A stretch of 64,000 bases of DNA from a virus. The stretch covers positions 1 through 64,000 of the IMG/VR virus record IMGVR_UViG_3300032117_000022. One strand, written 5' to 3'. The first letter of the stretch is position 1. Each line of letters opens with the position of its first letter. This document shows, in pieces, positions 49,132 through 56,047 of the stretch. The translations under genes were made by a program, and so were the position numbers. The notes beneath the pieces were generated by a model. It had not been told where the DNA came from. It did not search any database and was given only the letters and a program-made list of their open reading frames with translations.

Positions 49132-49600
49132 TCCAAAACCAAGTTCCATCTTCTCTATAAGAGCGTCGGTTGCCAGTTCTACTGGCGCTCTTTTTTCTTT
49201 TAGTTTCTTCTGAATCTGGACCAGTCTTTAGACCTTTGTTCCAAACTGGATATCCTTTTGCCGCTTTAGCAAATCCACCCAGTTTAGAGTTTTTCTTGTT
49301 TGCTTCTTTATTATATGGTCTTGATCCACCGCAGAGTGCGTCTTCTTCTATAAGATTTGCCCACTCTTTAGATTCTACTATTGAGTGTTCTTTAGAAAAC
49401 GCTAGAGCAAACTCTTTAGCATCTTGTTCATTATCAAATGAAAAAACTTCAAGTGTTATAACAGATGCTTTGTGTTTCTTTAGGTGATTACGCCATCTCT
49501 TTCCTGATCCTTTATATTCATAAGGATTTGATTGTGATGTTTTACCAAAATATTTTAGTTGACAATGTGTACATTGTTTGATATAAAGATATATATTCAT
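49079..49600 (-). CDS. GIY-YIG homing endonuclease, short form
   Basis: 173 residues. NIYLYIKQCTHCQLKYFGKT then YKGSGKRWRNHLKKHKA, with EHSIVESKEWANLIEED shared with the copy at 32574. Its C-terminal TWFWIKPTLPSPQQDSTLEP is encoded antisense to DUF932. Leader cassette upstream. Confidence 0.8.
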   Translation of the reverse strand: MNIYLYIKQCTHCQLKYFGKTSQSNPYEYKGSGKRWRNHLKKHKASVITLEVFSFDNEQDAKEFALAFSKEHSIVESKEWANLIEEDALCGGSRPYNKEANKKNSKLGGFAKAAKGYPVWNKGLKTGPDSEETKRKKSASRTGNRRSYREDGTWFWIKPTLPSPQQDSTLEPS

Positions 49601-49669
49601 AGCTGATGCTCCTGTTTAGCGTTAGAGTCTGTGGATATTGGAGTATCGCGACAGACACTTCTATTTATA
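49601..49669 (-). promoter_or_regulatory. homing-endonuclease leader cassette, copy 6
   Basis: Minus strand: TATAAATA (49669-49662), hairpin GTCTGT-CGC-GATA...TATC-C-ACAGAC, CTCTAACGCTAAACAGGAGCATCAGCT, ATG. Confidence 0.85.
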
Positions 49670-49683
49670 CGGAGTTTATAAAA

Positions 49684-49776
49684 ATGACTAAAAGTAATAA
49701 GATTGTGTGGGGTCCAGCAATCGATGTCAAGGTTGCCCGGGCCCTTGCCCAATACAAAAAGGAGATTGGAAAATGA
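49684..49776 (+). CDS. very small basic peptide, 30 aa
   Basis: MTKSNKIVWGPAIDVKVARA then LAQYKKEIGK. Starts after ACGGAGTTTATAAAA and overlaps the next ATG (ATGA). Plausible but too short for firm support. Confidence 0.35.
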   Translation: MTKSNKIVWGPAIDVKVARALAQYKKEIGK

Positions 49777-49967
49777 TTGACAATCTTCGTGTAGTACGCT
49801 ATTATAAGACTCGATTCGTTTCAACGACTCAAGGTGCTGTAAATCACAAAGAGTATACTGGTCGATTCGATATTCAAACAAAAGTTCTTGTTAACAATGT
49901 TATCGATGGTAAGGTTGTCATGACAGAAGAATGGCAAACTGTACCAACTGTAGATATGGAAGGTTGA
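49773..49967 (+). CDS. hypothetical protein, 64 aa
   Basis: Overlaps the upstream stop; ribosome site AAGGAG. Strand-rich (LRVVRYYKTRFVSTTQGAVN, TKVLVNNVIDGKVVMTEEWQ). No family recognised. Confidence 0.5.
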   Translation: MIDNLRVVRYYKTRFVSTTQGAVNHKEYTGRFDIQTKVLVNNVIDGKVVMTEEWQTVPTVDMEG

Positions 49968-49970
49968 AGT

Positions 49971-50225
49971 ATGTCTTGTAGTGTTCCAGACTTGCTGGTG
50001 TCTCTACCAGCCGTTTTAATGTTGGCCATGTTCGTGTATATCTTTAAGCGACATCTAACGTTGGATGCTGCTTGGAATGAAGGCTTTGATGCTGCTAGTA
50101 TGACACATGATAATAATAACCCTATCGGGCATATTATTGGTCAAAATACTGTTGACAATCATGTTGAAATCATGGTAGAACATACCGATGGTACATATGC
50201 CCGTTATAGAAAGGTTGAAGTATAA
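49971..50225 (+). CDS. membrane-anchored hypothetical protein, 84 aa
   Basis: One N-terminal helix (LPAVLMLAMFVYIFKRH), then a soluble tail ending EHTDGTYARYRKVEV. Its stop overlaps the next ATG (ATAATG). Function unknown. Confidence 0.5.
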   Translation: MSCSVPDLLVSLPAVLMLAMFVYIFKRHLTLDAAWNEGFDAASMTHDNNNPIGHIIGQNTVDNHVEIMVEHTDGTYARYRKVEV

Positions 50226-50437
50226 TGTCATATAAGACTGTTGAACTATCGTATGAGCAACTTGATCGGATTGTATGGAAGTCTCTTGAAGAGACTTGCG
50301 ACAGACTTGCGCAAGACCTAGGCGCAAATAACAGCGTGTTTGTCTTTGGTGATTCAGAAGCAGATGATATTGAAATCCAGAAAGCCATTGATGCGTTTGA
50401 TCTAGTCATTGACTGGTACAGGATTCCAGGAGAGTAA
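50225..50437 (+). CDS. small acidic protein, 70 aa
   Basis: Helical and acidic (VELSYEQLDRIVWKSLEETC, EADDIEIQKAIDAFDLVIDW). No family recognised. Confidence 0.5.
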   Translation: MSYKTVELSYEQLDRIVWKSLEETCDRLAQDLGANNSVFVFGDSEADDIEIQKAIDAFDLVIDWYRIPGE

Positions 50438-50473
50438 TCCGATAACTTAAAGAATATTGATGGAGAATGTGTA

Positions 50474-50647
50474 ATGAAAACGGATGATGGCGGCTTTGGT
50501 ATTTGTGTTGTATATCTTTTACTGGGTGTACTAGTAGGATATGCTATCGCATTTGGTCTTGTTACTAACACCTGGAAGAATGATGCAATAAAGCATCATG
50601 CAGCACACTATGATGCCACTAATGGCGACTTTGCTTGGAATCAATGA
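50474..50647 (+). CDS. single-helix membrane protein, 57 aa
   Basis: One membrane helix (FGICVVYLLLGVLVGYAIAF) near the start, followed by a His-rich soluble tail (KHHAAHYDATNG). Ribosome site TGGAGAA. Function unknown. Confidence 0.5.
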   Translation: MKTDDGGFGICVVYLLLGVLVGYAIAFGLVTNTWKNDAIKHHAAHYDATNGDFAWNQ

Positions 50648-50648
50648 T

Positions 50649-50828
50649 ATGTTTGTTATCTTATACATTATTATCGCAGTATTGTCGGGTGGTTATCATC
50701 AAGCAAAACATGGTGATGAATATCGTAACGGTTTAAACGATGTTCCTGTGTGTATTGGCACTGCATTTGCTGCGGCTATCTGGCCAATCTATCTATCATC
50801 TCTTGTATTTAAGATGTGGGTAAACTAA
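50649..50828 (+). CDS. two-helix membrane protein, 59 aa
   Basis: ATG 50649 just after the upstream stop. Hydrophobic helices MFVILYIIIAVLSGG and CIGTAFAAAIWPIYLSSLVF. Shares TAATG with the next start. Confidence 0.5.
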   Translation: MFVILYIIIAVLSGGYHQAKHGDEYRNGLNDVPVCIGTAFAAAIWPIYLSSLVFKMWVN

Positions 50829-51085
50829 TGCAAGAGCATTTTTCTGATAGTAATCTTAAGACCGAAGCATTCGAAGGCGAACTAGAAGAACTTCGGAAGT
50901 TCTATAGACTAGTTTACCACACCATTTTAGCAGAGAAGCTTGGTGATCGCTACTTCATCTGTGGTGAAGGTGGTGAGAAGGATACCAACGGTCTACCTGA
51001 TACAATCTATATCTGCCCTGCATATGGTGTTGACTGGTTCCAAGCATACAAAAAGACTGACTTTACCGTAGGAACGGAGTGGTAG
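50828..51085 (+). CDS. hypothetical protein, 85 aa
   Basis: ATG 50828 overlapping the upstream stop. HTILAEKLGDRYFICGEGGE then KDTNGLPDTIYICPAYG recalls small phage metal-binding or enzyme-like proteins, but I cannot name one. Last gene before a cassette promoter. Confidence 0.5.
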   Translation: MQEHFSDSNLKTEAFEGELEELRKFYRLVYHTILAEKLGDRYFICGEGGEKDTNGLPDTIYICPAYGVDWFQAYKKTDFTVGTEW

Positions 51086-51092
51086 TTTTTTG

Positions 51093-51121
51093 TTGACATT
51101 TTTATCGAATCATCGTATTGT
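51093..51121 (+). promoter_or_regulatory. sigma70-like promoter, cassette with 8-bp arm
   Basis: TTGACA 51093-51098, 17-bp spacer, TATTGT 51116-51121. TCGAATCA pairs with TGATTCGA (8 Watson-Crick), and the base before the arm changed together with the leader base after it (GATTCGAAATG). Confidence 0.8.
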
Positions 51122-51153
51122 GAGAATGTAGCAGAGAGATGGAGTGATTCGAA

Positions 51154-51558
51154 ATGTTGAACTTGTCGGACATCAACGCCCTGACCAACTCGCATGATGG
51201 TGACATCTATTCGGATCTTTTCAAGGATCTTAACGGCTTTCGCCCTCGTGGGATCACTTTCCTTTCTCTAGAAGCTTTTGAAGAAGACTTTGAGTTTCTG
51301 GTTAAAATGCTTGATCTTCAAAGTCAAGAGGAAACTATTCGTCAGGAAAAGAACTTTCAGGTTTTTGTTGGCCGCATTGAGAAGATTCAGGAACTTATTC
51401 CTGGTACTTCGGTTGAACATGCTATTGAGATTCTCGCGGATGCAGAAGATGCTCTTGATGATTTGAACTTCTACGGCTATGAATGCCTTGAATATTATTT
51501 TGATCTGAAGTTTGGTGCAATCCAGAAATGGTTGGAGAAAGTCAATGAAGCCGCGTAA
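51154..51558 (+). CDS. hypothetical acidic protein, 134 aa
   Basis: Helical acidic protein (FEEDFEFLVKMLDLQSQEET, VEHAIEILADAEDALDDLNF). Cassette leader before the ATG. Overlaps the next gene by 14 bases. Function unknown. Confidence 0.55.
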   Translation: MLNLSDINALTNSHDGDIYSDLFKDLNGFRPRGITFLSLEAFEEDFEFLVKMLDLQSQEETIRQEKNFQVFVGRIEKIQELIPGTSVEHAIEILADAEDALDDLNFYGYECLEYYFDLKFGAIQKWLEKVNEAA

Positions 51559-51685
51559 TCCTGTTGCTGGTAACTCTTGGCGCTATAACAAGCCCAAGAT
51601 TATAGAGAGCAAGAAGAAGACAGTCGGTCGAGGTCGGCAGATCAAAGACGTCTGGAATGATGAGGCTAACGATATAAATATCTAG
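51545..51685 (+). CDS. small basic protein, 46 aa
   Basis: MKPRNPVAGNSWRYNKPKII then ESKKKTVGRGRQIKDVWNDE; strongly basic. Starts inside the upstream gene, and its end holds a TATAAATA box. Possible nucleic-acid binder. Confidence 0.45.
   Translation: MKPRNPVAGNSWRYNKPKIIESKKKTVGRGRQIKDVWNDEANDINI
51673..51680 (+). promoter_or_regulatory. T4-type late promoter
   Basis: TATAAATA 51673-51680, inside the end of the small gene and 37 bases before ATG 51718. Confidence 0.65.
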
Positions 51686-51717
51686 GTATCATTGCCATTT
51701 TATAATAGGAGAACATT

Positions 51718-51921
51718 ATGTTTATTGTATACGGAATTTTCATTGCATTGCTGTTCGTAGCATTTGTGGCTGGTACGGTTGTAAGCGCAGATACTGTCGA
51801 AAGTGCCCGGCTGAAGGAAAAGCTTGCCACTGCTGAAGCAGACATCAAGGATCTGGAAGAGCGTCTAGAAGCTGCTCTAAAGCCTGCACCAAAGGCCAAA
51901 GTCAACAAAAAGGTAAAATAA
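51718..51921 (+). CDS. membrane-anchored coiled-coil protein, 67 aa
   Basis: N-terminal membrane helix (FIVYGIFIALLFVAFVAGTV), then a charged coiled-coil (RLKEKLATAEADIKDLEERL) and a basic tail. Ribosome site TAGGAGA. Role unknown; the plan would suit a small envelope or virion-assembly factor. Confidence 0.5.
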   Translation: MFIVYGIFIALLFVAFVAGTVVSADTVESARLKEKLATAEADIKDLEERLEAALKPAPKAKVNKKVK

Positions 51922-51925
51922 TCTC

Positions 51926-51954
51926 TTGACATTTATATGCATTTCGCGTATAAA
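51926..51954 (+). promoter_or_regulatory. promoter of the tmRNA gene
   Basis: TTGACA 51926-51931, exactly 17 bases, TATAAA 51949-51954. RNA would start near 51961, at the beginning of the tmRNA acceptor piece. Confidence 0.75.
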
Positions 51955-51960
51955 TAAGTT

Positions 51961-52290
51961 ATCAGTTGTTTGAAAGCAGACTGAAAGATGTAAAGACGGG
52001 AGTTCGATTCTCCCCATCTCCACCATCTATACTGTGCATTTAGTATCTGCTAGATAGTATTGTCTAAAGACTTAGTACTAACGCTATCCTTATATAGCAC
52101 AGTGTAGTTGATGGGGATGACCTGGGATCGATTTGCATTGGATAGGAAAGTCTAGACTGATTCGCTGGCCGAGTGGCTAAAACTGTAAATGTCAACCTAG
52201 TTGCACATAACGACAACGATTTTGCAGCCGTGAGAATGTCTGCCTGATCTAAGTAGTTCGGAGTTTGTGGGTGTACTCTGTGAAATAAAC
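51961..52290 (+). ncRNA. ssrA: circularly permuted two-piece tmRNA
   Basis: Acceptor piece first: T-arm GGGAG-TTCGATT-CTCCC (51998-52014), acceptor strand CATCTCC (52015-52021), A, then CCA (52023-52025). An intervening loop closed by an 11-bp stem (52027-52037 with 52097-52107) follows. The coding piece begins GGGGATG (52113-52119), which pairs with CATCTCC. P2 is TTTGCATT (52132-52139) with GATGTAAA (51987-51994), and AGTCT (52149-52153) with AGACT (51978-51982) continues it. The D-loop box GGATCGA is present. TAGTTGCA precedes the resume codon. tmRNA rescues stalled ribosomes with SmpB. The 3' border is uncertain because a homing gene abuts it. Confidence 0.9.
52203..52247 (+). other. tmRNA tag-coding stretch
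   Basis: From the resume codon GCA: AHNDNDFAAVRMSA then TGA at 52245. It starts like bacterial tags (A.NDN) but does not end in -AA. A one-base shift at GCAGCC-G-TGA would end it after DFAA. In-frame TAG follows four codons on. Confidence 0.65.
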
Positions 52291-53019
52291 ACCCTCATTA
52301 TCTGGATATGTCCAATATCTTGTGCCGTCTTCTCTCGTGGACATTTTTCTTCCAGTGGTTAGATTAGAAAAACTTTTTCTAGTTTGTTCTTTCTTCATGC
52401 CATTTACCTTTACTAAAGATGCTGCATTACTTGCGCGGCATGATAGAGAGCAAAATCTAATATCATCTTTTTTATGATAGAAGTTTTTAGCACACTTTTC
52501 GCATATATGCGAATACACTTTACAAAACTTTGGTTTTGCTTCTTTTATTTTTGTTTTACTTTTGTCTAGTTGACGCCTTTTTGGAAGTTTCTTAGGAATA
52601 TCTAAAGGAAAGAAAGACAACAGACCGTCTCTTCTTAGATTTATTTCATCTTTTGTATATCCTTTGCTCCAACTTGGTCTACTTTTGCCTTTATTGGCAG
52701 TGCCATTACCTCCAGCAGAATGTTTCTTCTGGTTGTAATATCTAACAGTTTTGTTGTAAATGTTTGGTGTCCAATAAAGTTCTTCGTCTTTGATCATGTT
52801 TAGCCAACGTTGTTCTGCTTCACGCAAAGCTTTGTTGTCGCCGTAAACATATTCAAGCACACGAAATTTGAATGTTTCTGGACGTTTCTTGTATGCTCTC
52901 AGCATCATTTTGTTAGAGCAGATATAAGAATCTTCTACTTTACCTTTGTGGCCACCAAGATAAAAGAATTTTGCTCTGGTGTCGTACCAAAGATATACGT
53001 ATCCTGTATAAATAGTCAT
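52249..53019 (-). CDS. GIY-YIG homing endonuclease with zinc-finger tail, beside tmRNA
   Basis: 256 residues. GYVYLWYDTRAKFFYLGGHK is a diverged GIY-YIG opening and LREAEQRWLNMIKDEELYWT its later helix. A C-x2-C...C-x3-C zinc knuckle (HICEKCAKNFYHKKDDIRFC) follows, then a basic end. Its stop lies two bases after the tmRNA tag stop on the opposite strand, as with the 3'-end placements elsewhere. Leader cassette upstream. Confidence 0.8.
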   Translation of the reverse strand: MTIYTGYVYLWYDTRAKFFYLGGHKGKVEDSYICSNKMMLRAYKKRPETFKFRVLEYVYGDNKALREAEQRWLNMIKDEELYWTPNIYNKTVRYYNQKKHSAGGNGTANKGKSRPSWSKGYTKDEINLRRDGLLSFFPLDIPKKLPKRRQLDKSKTKIKEAKPKFCKVYSHICEKCAKNFYHKKDDIRFCSLSCRASNAASLVKVNGMKKEQTRKSFSNLTTGRKMSTREDGTRYWTYPDNEGVYFTEYTHKLRTT

Positions 53020-53086
53020 GCTGATTGCTCCTTGTAAGCGTTAGAGTGACTGGGTGTGCGAAACCGCGAGTCACATCTTATTTATA
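53020..53086 (-). promoter_or_regulatory. homing-endonuclease leader cassette, copy 7
   Basis: Minus strand: TATAAATA (53086-53079), hairpin GTGACT-CGC-GGT...ACC-C-AGTCAC, CTCTAACGCTTACAAGGAGCAATCAGC, ATG. Confidence 0.85.
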
Positions 53087-53089
53087 AAA

Positions 53090-53905
53090 TATGGGTTTGG
53101 TGGTTGACCTTGCAACAGAATAACCACCACTTAGATGAACCTACTTTGCCGACGGGTTCTACCACCGAAATAAGTCTTGACGAAGACGTTGGTGGCTGCC
53201 ATGGAGAGGGTGCTCCATATCGTAGGTTCTTCTAAGTTTAGCTCCACGGTTTATCGAGGGGCAGGAAAAGCCTGGTGAATGCATAGTAAGTCAGTTAACT
53301 TGACTGATACTGCTTTGTTGAAATCAGGTACTAGCAAAGGGCTTAAACAACATTAAGCCTGGTCGTAATAAGAGAGAAAGCCGAGAATGTGGGACAGAGG
53401 AAGAAGTTCCCGAGTCAAAGATTCAGAGCAAGTATCCCGCCCTAGTGGTAAGTTTTCCTGTCACGCGGTAAACCGTGGTATAAATAAGTTTTGTTGGGTC
53501 CGAGCAGAAGAGCGCAAGATCCTAACTATCGAGGAAGATCATCACCCTAGCTGATAACCGCCACTATGTGGGATGTTCGGCGCAACCGATGAAAGGTTTA
53601 TTCTAGGGGGGCTACGTATAGCGATTGCCCTTAAACGGAGCGATAGTACCCAGCAAACTTTGATGAACACTGACAACGAATAACACCACGCGGATATCTA
53701 GGGATCGCGACTCGAAAAGCACACGGTGAGAAGTGCAGGTATCAGTCAGTGTTCATCTAAGTTATGTACTTTGTACTGTCTCCTATCGCGGTACATTGCA
53801 CGGCTAGGTCCGATTGTAGATAGTGATACGACTCTGTTGGGTGTCGGCAGAGTAAGAGATAATGTCTTCTGGCTACTCGGTGGATATAGGGCACCCCGTT
53901 TTCTA
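53090..53905 (+). ncRNA. large structured RNA, GOLLD/ROOL-like candidate
   Basis: About 820 bases without a convincing reading frame but packed with helices: TGGTGGTT 53098 / AACCACCA 53122; GAACCTAC 53137 / GTAGGTTC 53222; inside it CCACC 53162 / GGTGG 53191 with GTCTT / AAGAC and a GACG loop, and ATGGAG 53201 / CTCCAT 53213. Also CCACGGTTT 53244 / AAACCGTGG 53470, GGCTTA 53340 / TAAGCC 53354, a 13-bp helix 53662-53674 / 53745-53757, and ACTCTG 53831 / CAGAGT 53848. Size, phage setting and position beside tmRNA recall GOLLD and ROOL RNAs, but the class is not proven. A TATAAATA lies at 53479, within it. The strand is assumed from the flanking plus-strand tmRNA and gene. Confidence 0.7.
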
Positions 53906-53915
53906 AGGATACATT

Positions 53916-54368
53916 ATGAACCTGTACTTTAAGCCACATAATGAAAATGTTGGCTATCACTTTGGTAGCAAAGGCATCAAGATCATTGAAGAAAAATATG
54001 GTGCACGGTACATGGGTTACTGGTGCACCAAACGTCTAGGTGGCAACTGGAATGAAACTCCAGTAGATGTATTCTATCAACCTAATCCAGACACAAGCAA
54101 AGGTCATACACATTACTTCGGCGTCTATCGTGATGCGGCAGATCGTGTGATGATCACTGAGGCTTCTTCCGTATTCTCTAATCCACTTGTTGGTGCTGTA
54201 TGTGATGACGGCGAAGTGATTGTATCACGATATCGCCATGACTATCAAGAGACTAAAGGCGCAATGATTGATGGTGGACGAGATTATACCAAAACAAAAT
54301 GTTGCAAAACTGTTGAGATTGTGGTAAAAGGAGATAAGTTCATTATTAAGGAGAATGTGAATGGATGA
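53916..54368 (+). CDS. conserved phage protein, 150 aa
   Basis: YFKPHNENVGYHFGSKGIKI, MGYWCTKRLGGNWNETPVDV and HTHYFGVYRDAADRVMITEA are recurring phrases of a phage family of unknown function. Ribosome site AAGGAT. Overlaps the gp33-like gene by 8 bases. Confidence 0.65.
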   Translation: MNLYFKPHNENVGYHFGSKGIKIIEEKYGARYMGYWCTKRLGGNWNETPVDVFYQPNPDTSKGHTHYFGVYRDAADRVMITEASSVFSNPLVGAVCDDGEVIVSRYRHDYQETKGAMIDGGRDYTKTKCCKTVEIVVKGDKFIIKENVNG

Positions 54369-54594
54369 GTTGAAGATCAAAACACCAGCAGAGTTTGCTG
54401 AAGAGATTGAAGAGTTAGTATGGCAGTATGATATTGATTATATTGATGCTGTTATGCTATACTGTGAACGAAACAATCTAGAAGTTGAGACAGTGGCGTC
54501 TCTAGTAAAGGGCAATGCCAATCTGAAGTCACGAATGCAGAGTGATGCAGAGAACTTAAACTTTCTGCCAAAAGTCGCCAGATTGCCTGTATAA
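54361..54594 (+). CDS. 33: late-transcription coactivator, gp33-like
   Basis: 77 residues. FAEEIEELVWQYDIDYIDAV and MLYCERNNLEVETVASLVKG then AENLNFLPKVARLPV follow the phage late-transcription coactivator pattern (family of T4 gp33), which bridges RNA polymerase and the sliding clamp at TATAAATA promoters. Its place just before gene 32 also fits T4 order. It ends with a TATAAATA box in its last codons. Confidence 0.7.
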   Translation: MDELKIKTPAEFAEEIEELVWQYDIDYIDAVMLYCERNNLEVETVASLVKGNANLKSRMQSDAENLNFLPKVARLPV

Positions 54595-54628
54595 ATACAT
54601 TGACACCAGAAGATATATGGTGTAAAAC
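54590..54628 (+). promoter_or_regulatory. gene 32 control region: late promoter, TTGACA promoter and hairpin
   Basis: TATAAATA 54590-54597, then TTGACA 54600-54605 with a weak -10 TAAAAC at 17-bp spacing. ACACCA 54603-54608 pairs with TGGTGT 54618-54623. The ~70 bases on to ATG 54697 are A/T-rich with no other clear structure, and the ribosome site is ACGGAGA. T4 gene 32 is also self-regulated in its leader. Confidence 0.6.
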
Positions 54629-54696
54629 AAGATATACATTATGAATACTGTGGATAATAAACATACAACAACCATACAATCATACGGAGAATATAT

Positions 54697-55620
54697 ATGG
54701 ACTTTAGCAATCTCAAGCGTAACAGCGGTTCAAGCATCAACAAGCTTAACGACCAGCTAAAGAAACTCAACACAAACGAAAATCAGTCGAGCAAAGATGA
54801 CCGCTTCTGGTATCCCTCAACAGATAAGACTGGTAATGGCTATGCTGTTATCCGCTTCCTTCCTGCTCCAGGCGAAGAAGATGTGCCATTCGTTCGTGTG
54901 TTTGAACATGGCTTCAAGGGCCCAAGCGGCACTTGGTATATCGAAAAGTCTCTGACCACACTCGGTCAGAACGATCCAGTTTCTGAGTATAACACTCAAC
55001 TCTGGAACTCAACTACCGATGAGCAGTCACCAGCCCGTAAGCAGGCTCGTGAACAGAAGCGTAAGCTAAACTACGTTTCGAACATCTATGTTATCAAGGA
55101 TCCTGCGAACCCAGAGAATGAAGGCCAGGTTAAGCTTTTCAAGTATGGTAAGAAGATTTTTGATAAGATCAACGAATCAATGAATCCTGCTTTTGCGGAT
55201 GAAGAAGCAATCAATCCATTTGATCTTTGGACTGGTGCTAACTTCAAGATCAAGATTCGTCAAGTTGCTGGTTATCGCAACTACGACTCTTCAGAGTTTG
55301 AAGCTGCTGGTCCTCTGTCAAAGGATGACAATAAGCTTGAACAGATTTGGAAGTCAGAGCATTCTCTACAAGAGTTTGTTGATCCAAAGAACTTCAAGGA
55401 CTATGATACACTGAAGCGTAAGTTGCACGCGGTTCTTGGCTTGAATGAAGCGGCTGCGGCTCGTCGTGAAGTCTTCGAAGATCCTATCGCTCGTGCTGAA
55501 GCACCTGTACAGCGTCAAGCTGCTGCACCAAAGATTGCAGCCGCACAAGATGATGTGCCATGGGCAACAGATGATGAAGACGATGATCTAGCTTATTTCA
55601 AGAAGCTGGCATCAGACTAA
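54697..55620 (+). CDS. 32: single-stranded DNA-binding protein gp32
   Basis: 307 residues (T4 301). The basic N-terminal cooperativity piece is MDFSNLKRNSGSSINKL, the OB-fold core has WYPSTDKTGNGYAVIRFLPA, FEHGFKGPSGTWYIEKS and IYVIKDPANPENEGQV, and the acidic C-tail ends DEDDDLAYFKKLASD. It coats single-stranded DNA and recruits replication proteins. The zinc cysteines of T4 gp32 (C77, C87, C90) are absent; only a His in FEHGF is kept. Confidence 0.95.
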   Translation: MDFSNLKRNSGSSINKLNDQLKKLNTNENQSSKDDRFWYPSTDKTGNGYAVIRFLPAPGEEDVPFVRVFEHGFKGPSGTWYIEKSLTTLGQNDPVSEYNTQLWNSTTDEQSPARKQAREQKRKLNYVSNIYVIKDPANPENEGQVKLFKYGKKIFDKINESMNPAFADEEAINPFDLWTGANFKIKIRQVAGYRNYDSSEFEAAGPLSKDDNKLEQIWKSEHSLQEFVDPKNFKDYDTLKRKLHAVLGLNEAAAARREVFEDPIARAEAPVQRQAAAPKIAAAQDDVPWATDDEDDDLAYFKKLASD

Positions 55621-55630
55621 ATAGAATACT

Positions 55631-55722
55631 GGAGCAATGGCAGAGTCTGGTTTATTGCACTCGCCTTGAAAGCGAGAGGACCTGAAAAGGTTCCGTGGGT
55701 TCAAATCCTACTTGCTCCGCCA
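55631..55722 (+). tRNA. tRNA-Ser (UGA)
   Basis: Acceptor GGAGCAA pairs with TTGCTCC; anticodon stem CTCGC/GCGAG with loop CTTGAAA gives anticodon TGA. A long class II variable arm (AGGACCTGAAAAGGTTCC region) marks it as tRNA-Ser. T-arm GTGGG-TTCAAAT-CCTAC. GCCA is encoded. It reads UCA codons. Confidence 0.95.
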
Positions 55723-55732
55723 TCTTAACTTA

Positions 55733-55758
55733 GGGGTAGCTTCGGCTACCCCTTTTTT
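55733..55758. terminator. bidirectional rho-independent terminator
   Basis: GGGGTAGC-TTCG-GCTACCCC-TTTTTT, an 8-bp stem with the stable UUCG loop. It ends the tRNA transcript on the plus strand. The minus-strand holin-like gene stops within its T-run, so it also separates the two strands' operons. Confidence 0.9.
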
Positions 55759-56038
55759 ATTGTGATGATGAATCGTCTGGTGTTGGATCGTTTGGTCTAC
55801 TAGTGAACTTCTCAGCGCCAGCAAAACCAATACCAGCAATCACGATGTCACGAAACGACTCAAAGATAAACTGTTCAACATGAAGATTGAAGAACGTATT
55901 GGAAATACCTAAACCCATCATAAAGAATGTTGATATGAATGCCAACACACGCTTTGATGATGGATAACCATCGATGTCTTTAAGTAGTTCTGCTATCCAT
56001 GGAAAAAACTGTGATAGCCATGCGAATAGTTTTATCAT
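55757..56038 (-). CDS. holin-like membrane protein
   Basis: 93 residues with two or three hydrophobic segments (KLFAWLSQFFPWIAELL, VLAFISTFFMMGLGISNTFF, IVIAGIGFAGAEKF) and a polar acidic tail (NDPTPDDSSSQ). This plan suits a holin. It is the last gene of the baseplate operon, which encodes cell-wall hydrolase domains. Confidence 0.6.
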   Translation of the reverse strand: MIKLFAWLSQFFPWIAELLKDIDGYPSSKRVLAFISTFFMMGLGISNTFFNLHVEQFIFESFRDIVIAGIGFAGAEKFTSRPNDPTPDDSSSQ

Positions 56039-56047
56039 AATGATTCC

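Noticed and set aside
51975-52025. An ordinary tRNA ending in CCA
   Set aside because: There is no D-arm or anticodon arm upstream. The acceptor partner GGGGATG lies downstream, as in a permuted tmRNA.
53479-53486. TATAAATA inside the large RNA as a true late promoter
   Set aside because: No gene starts for over 400 bases and it sits right after a long-range helix; recorded within the RNA entry only.
53726-53960. Short frames on both strands within the structured RNA region
   Set aside because: They lack ribosome sites and family features and run across strong helices.
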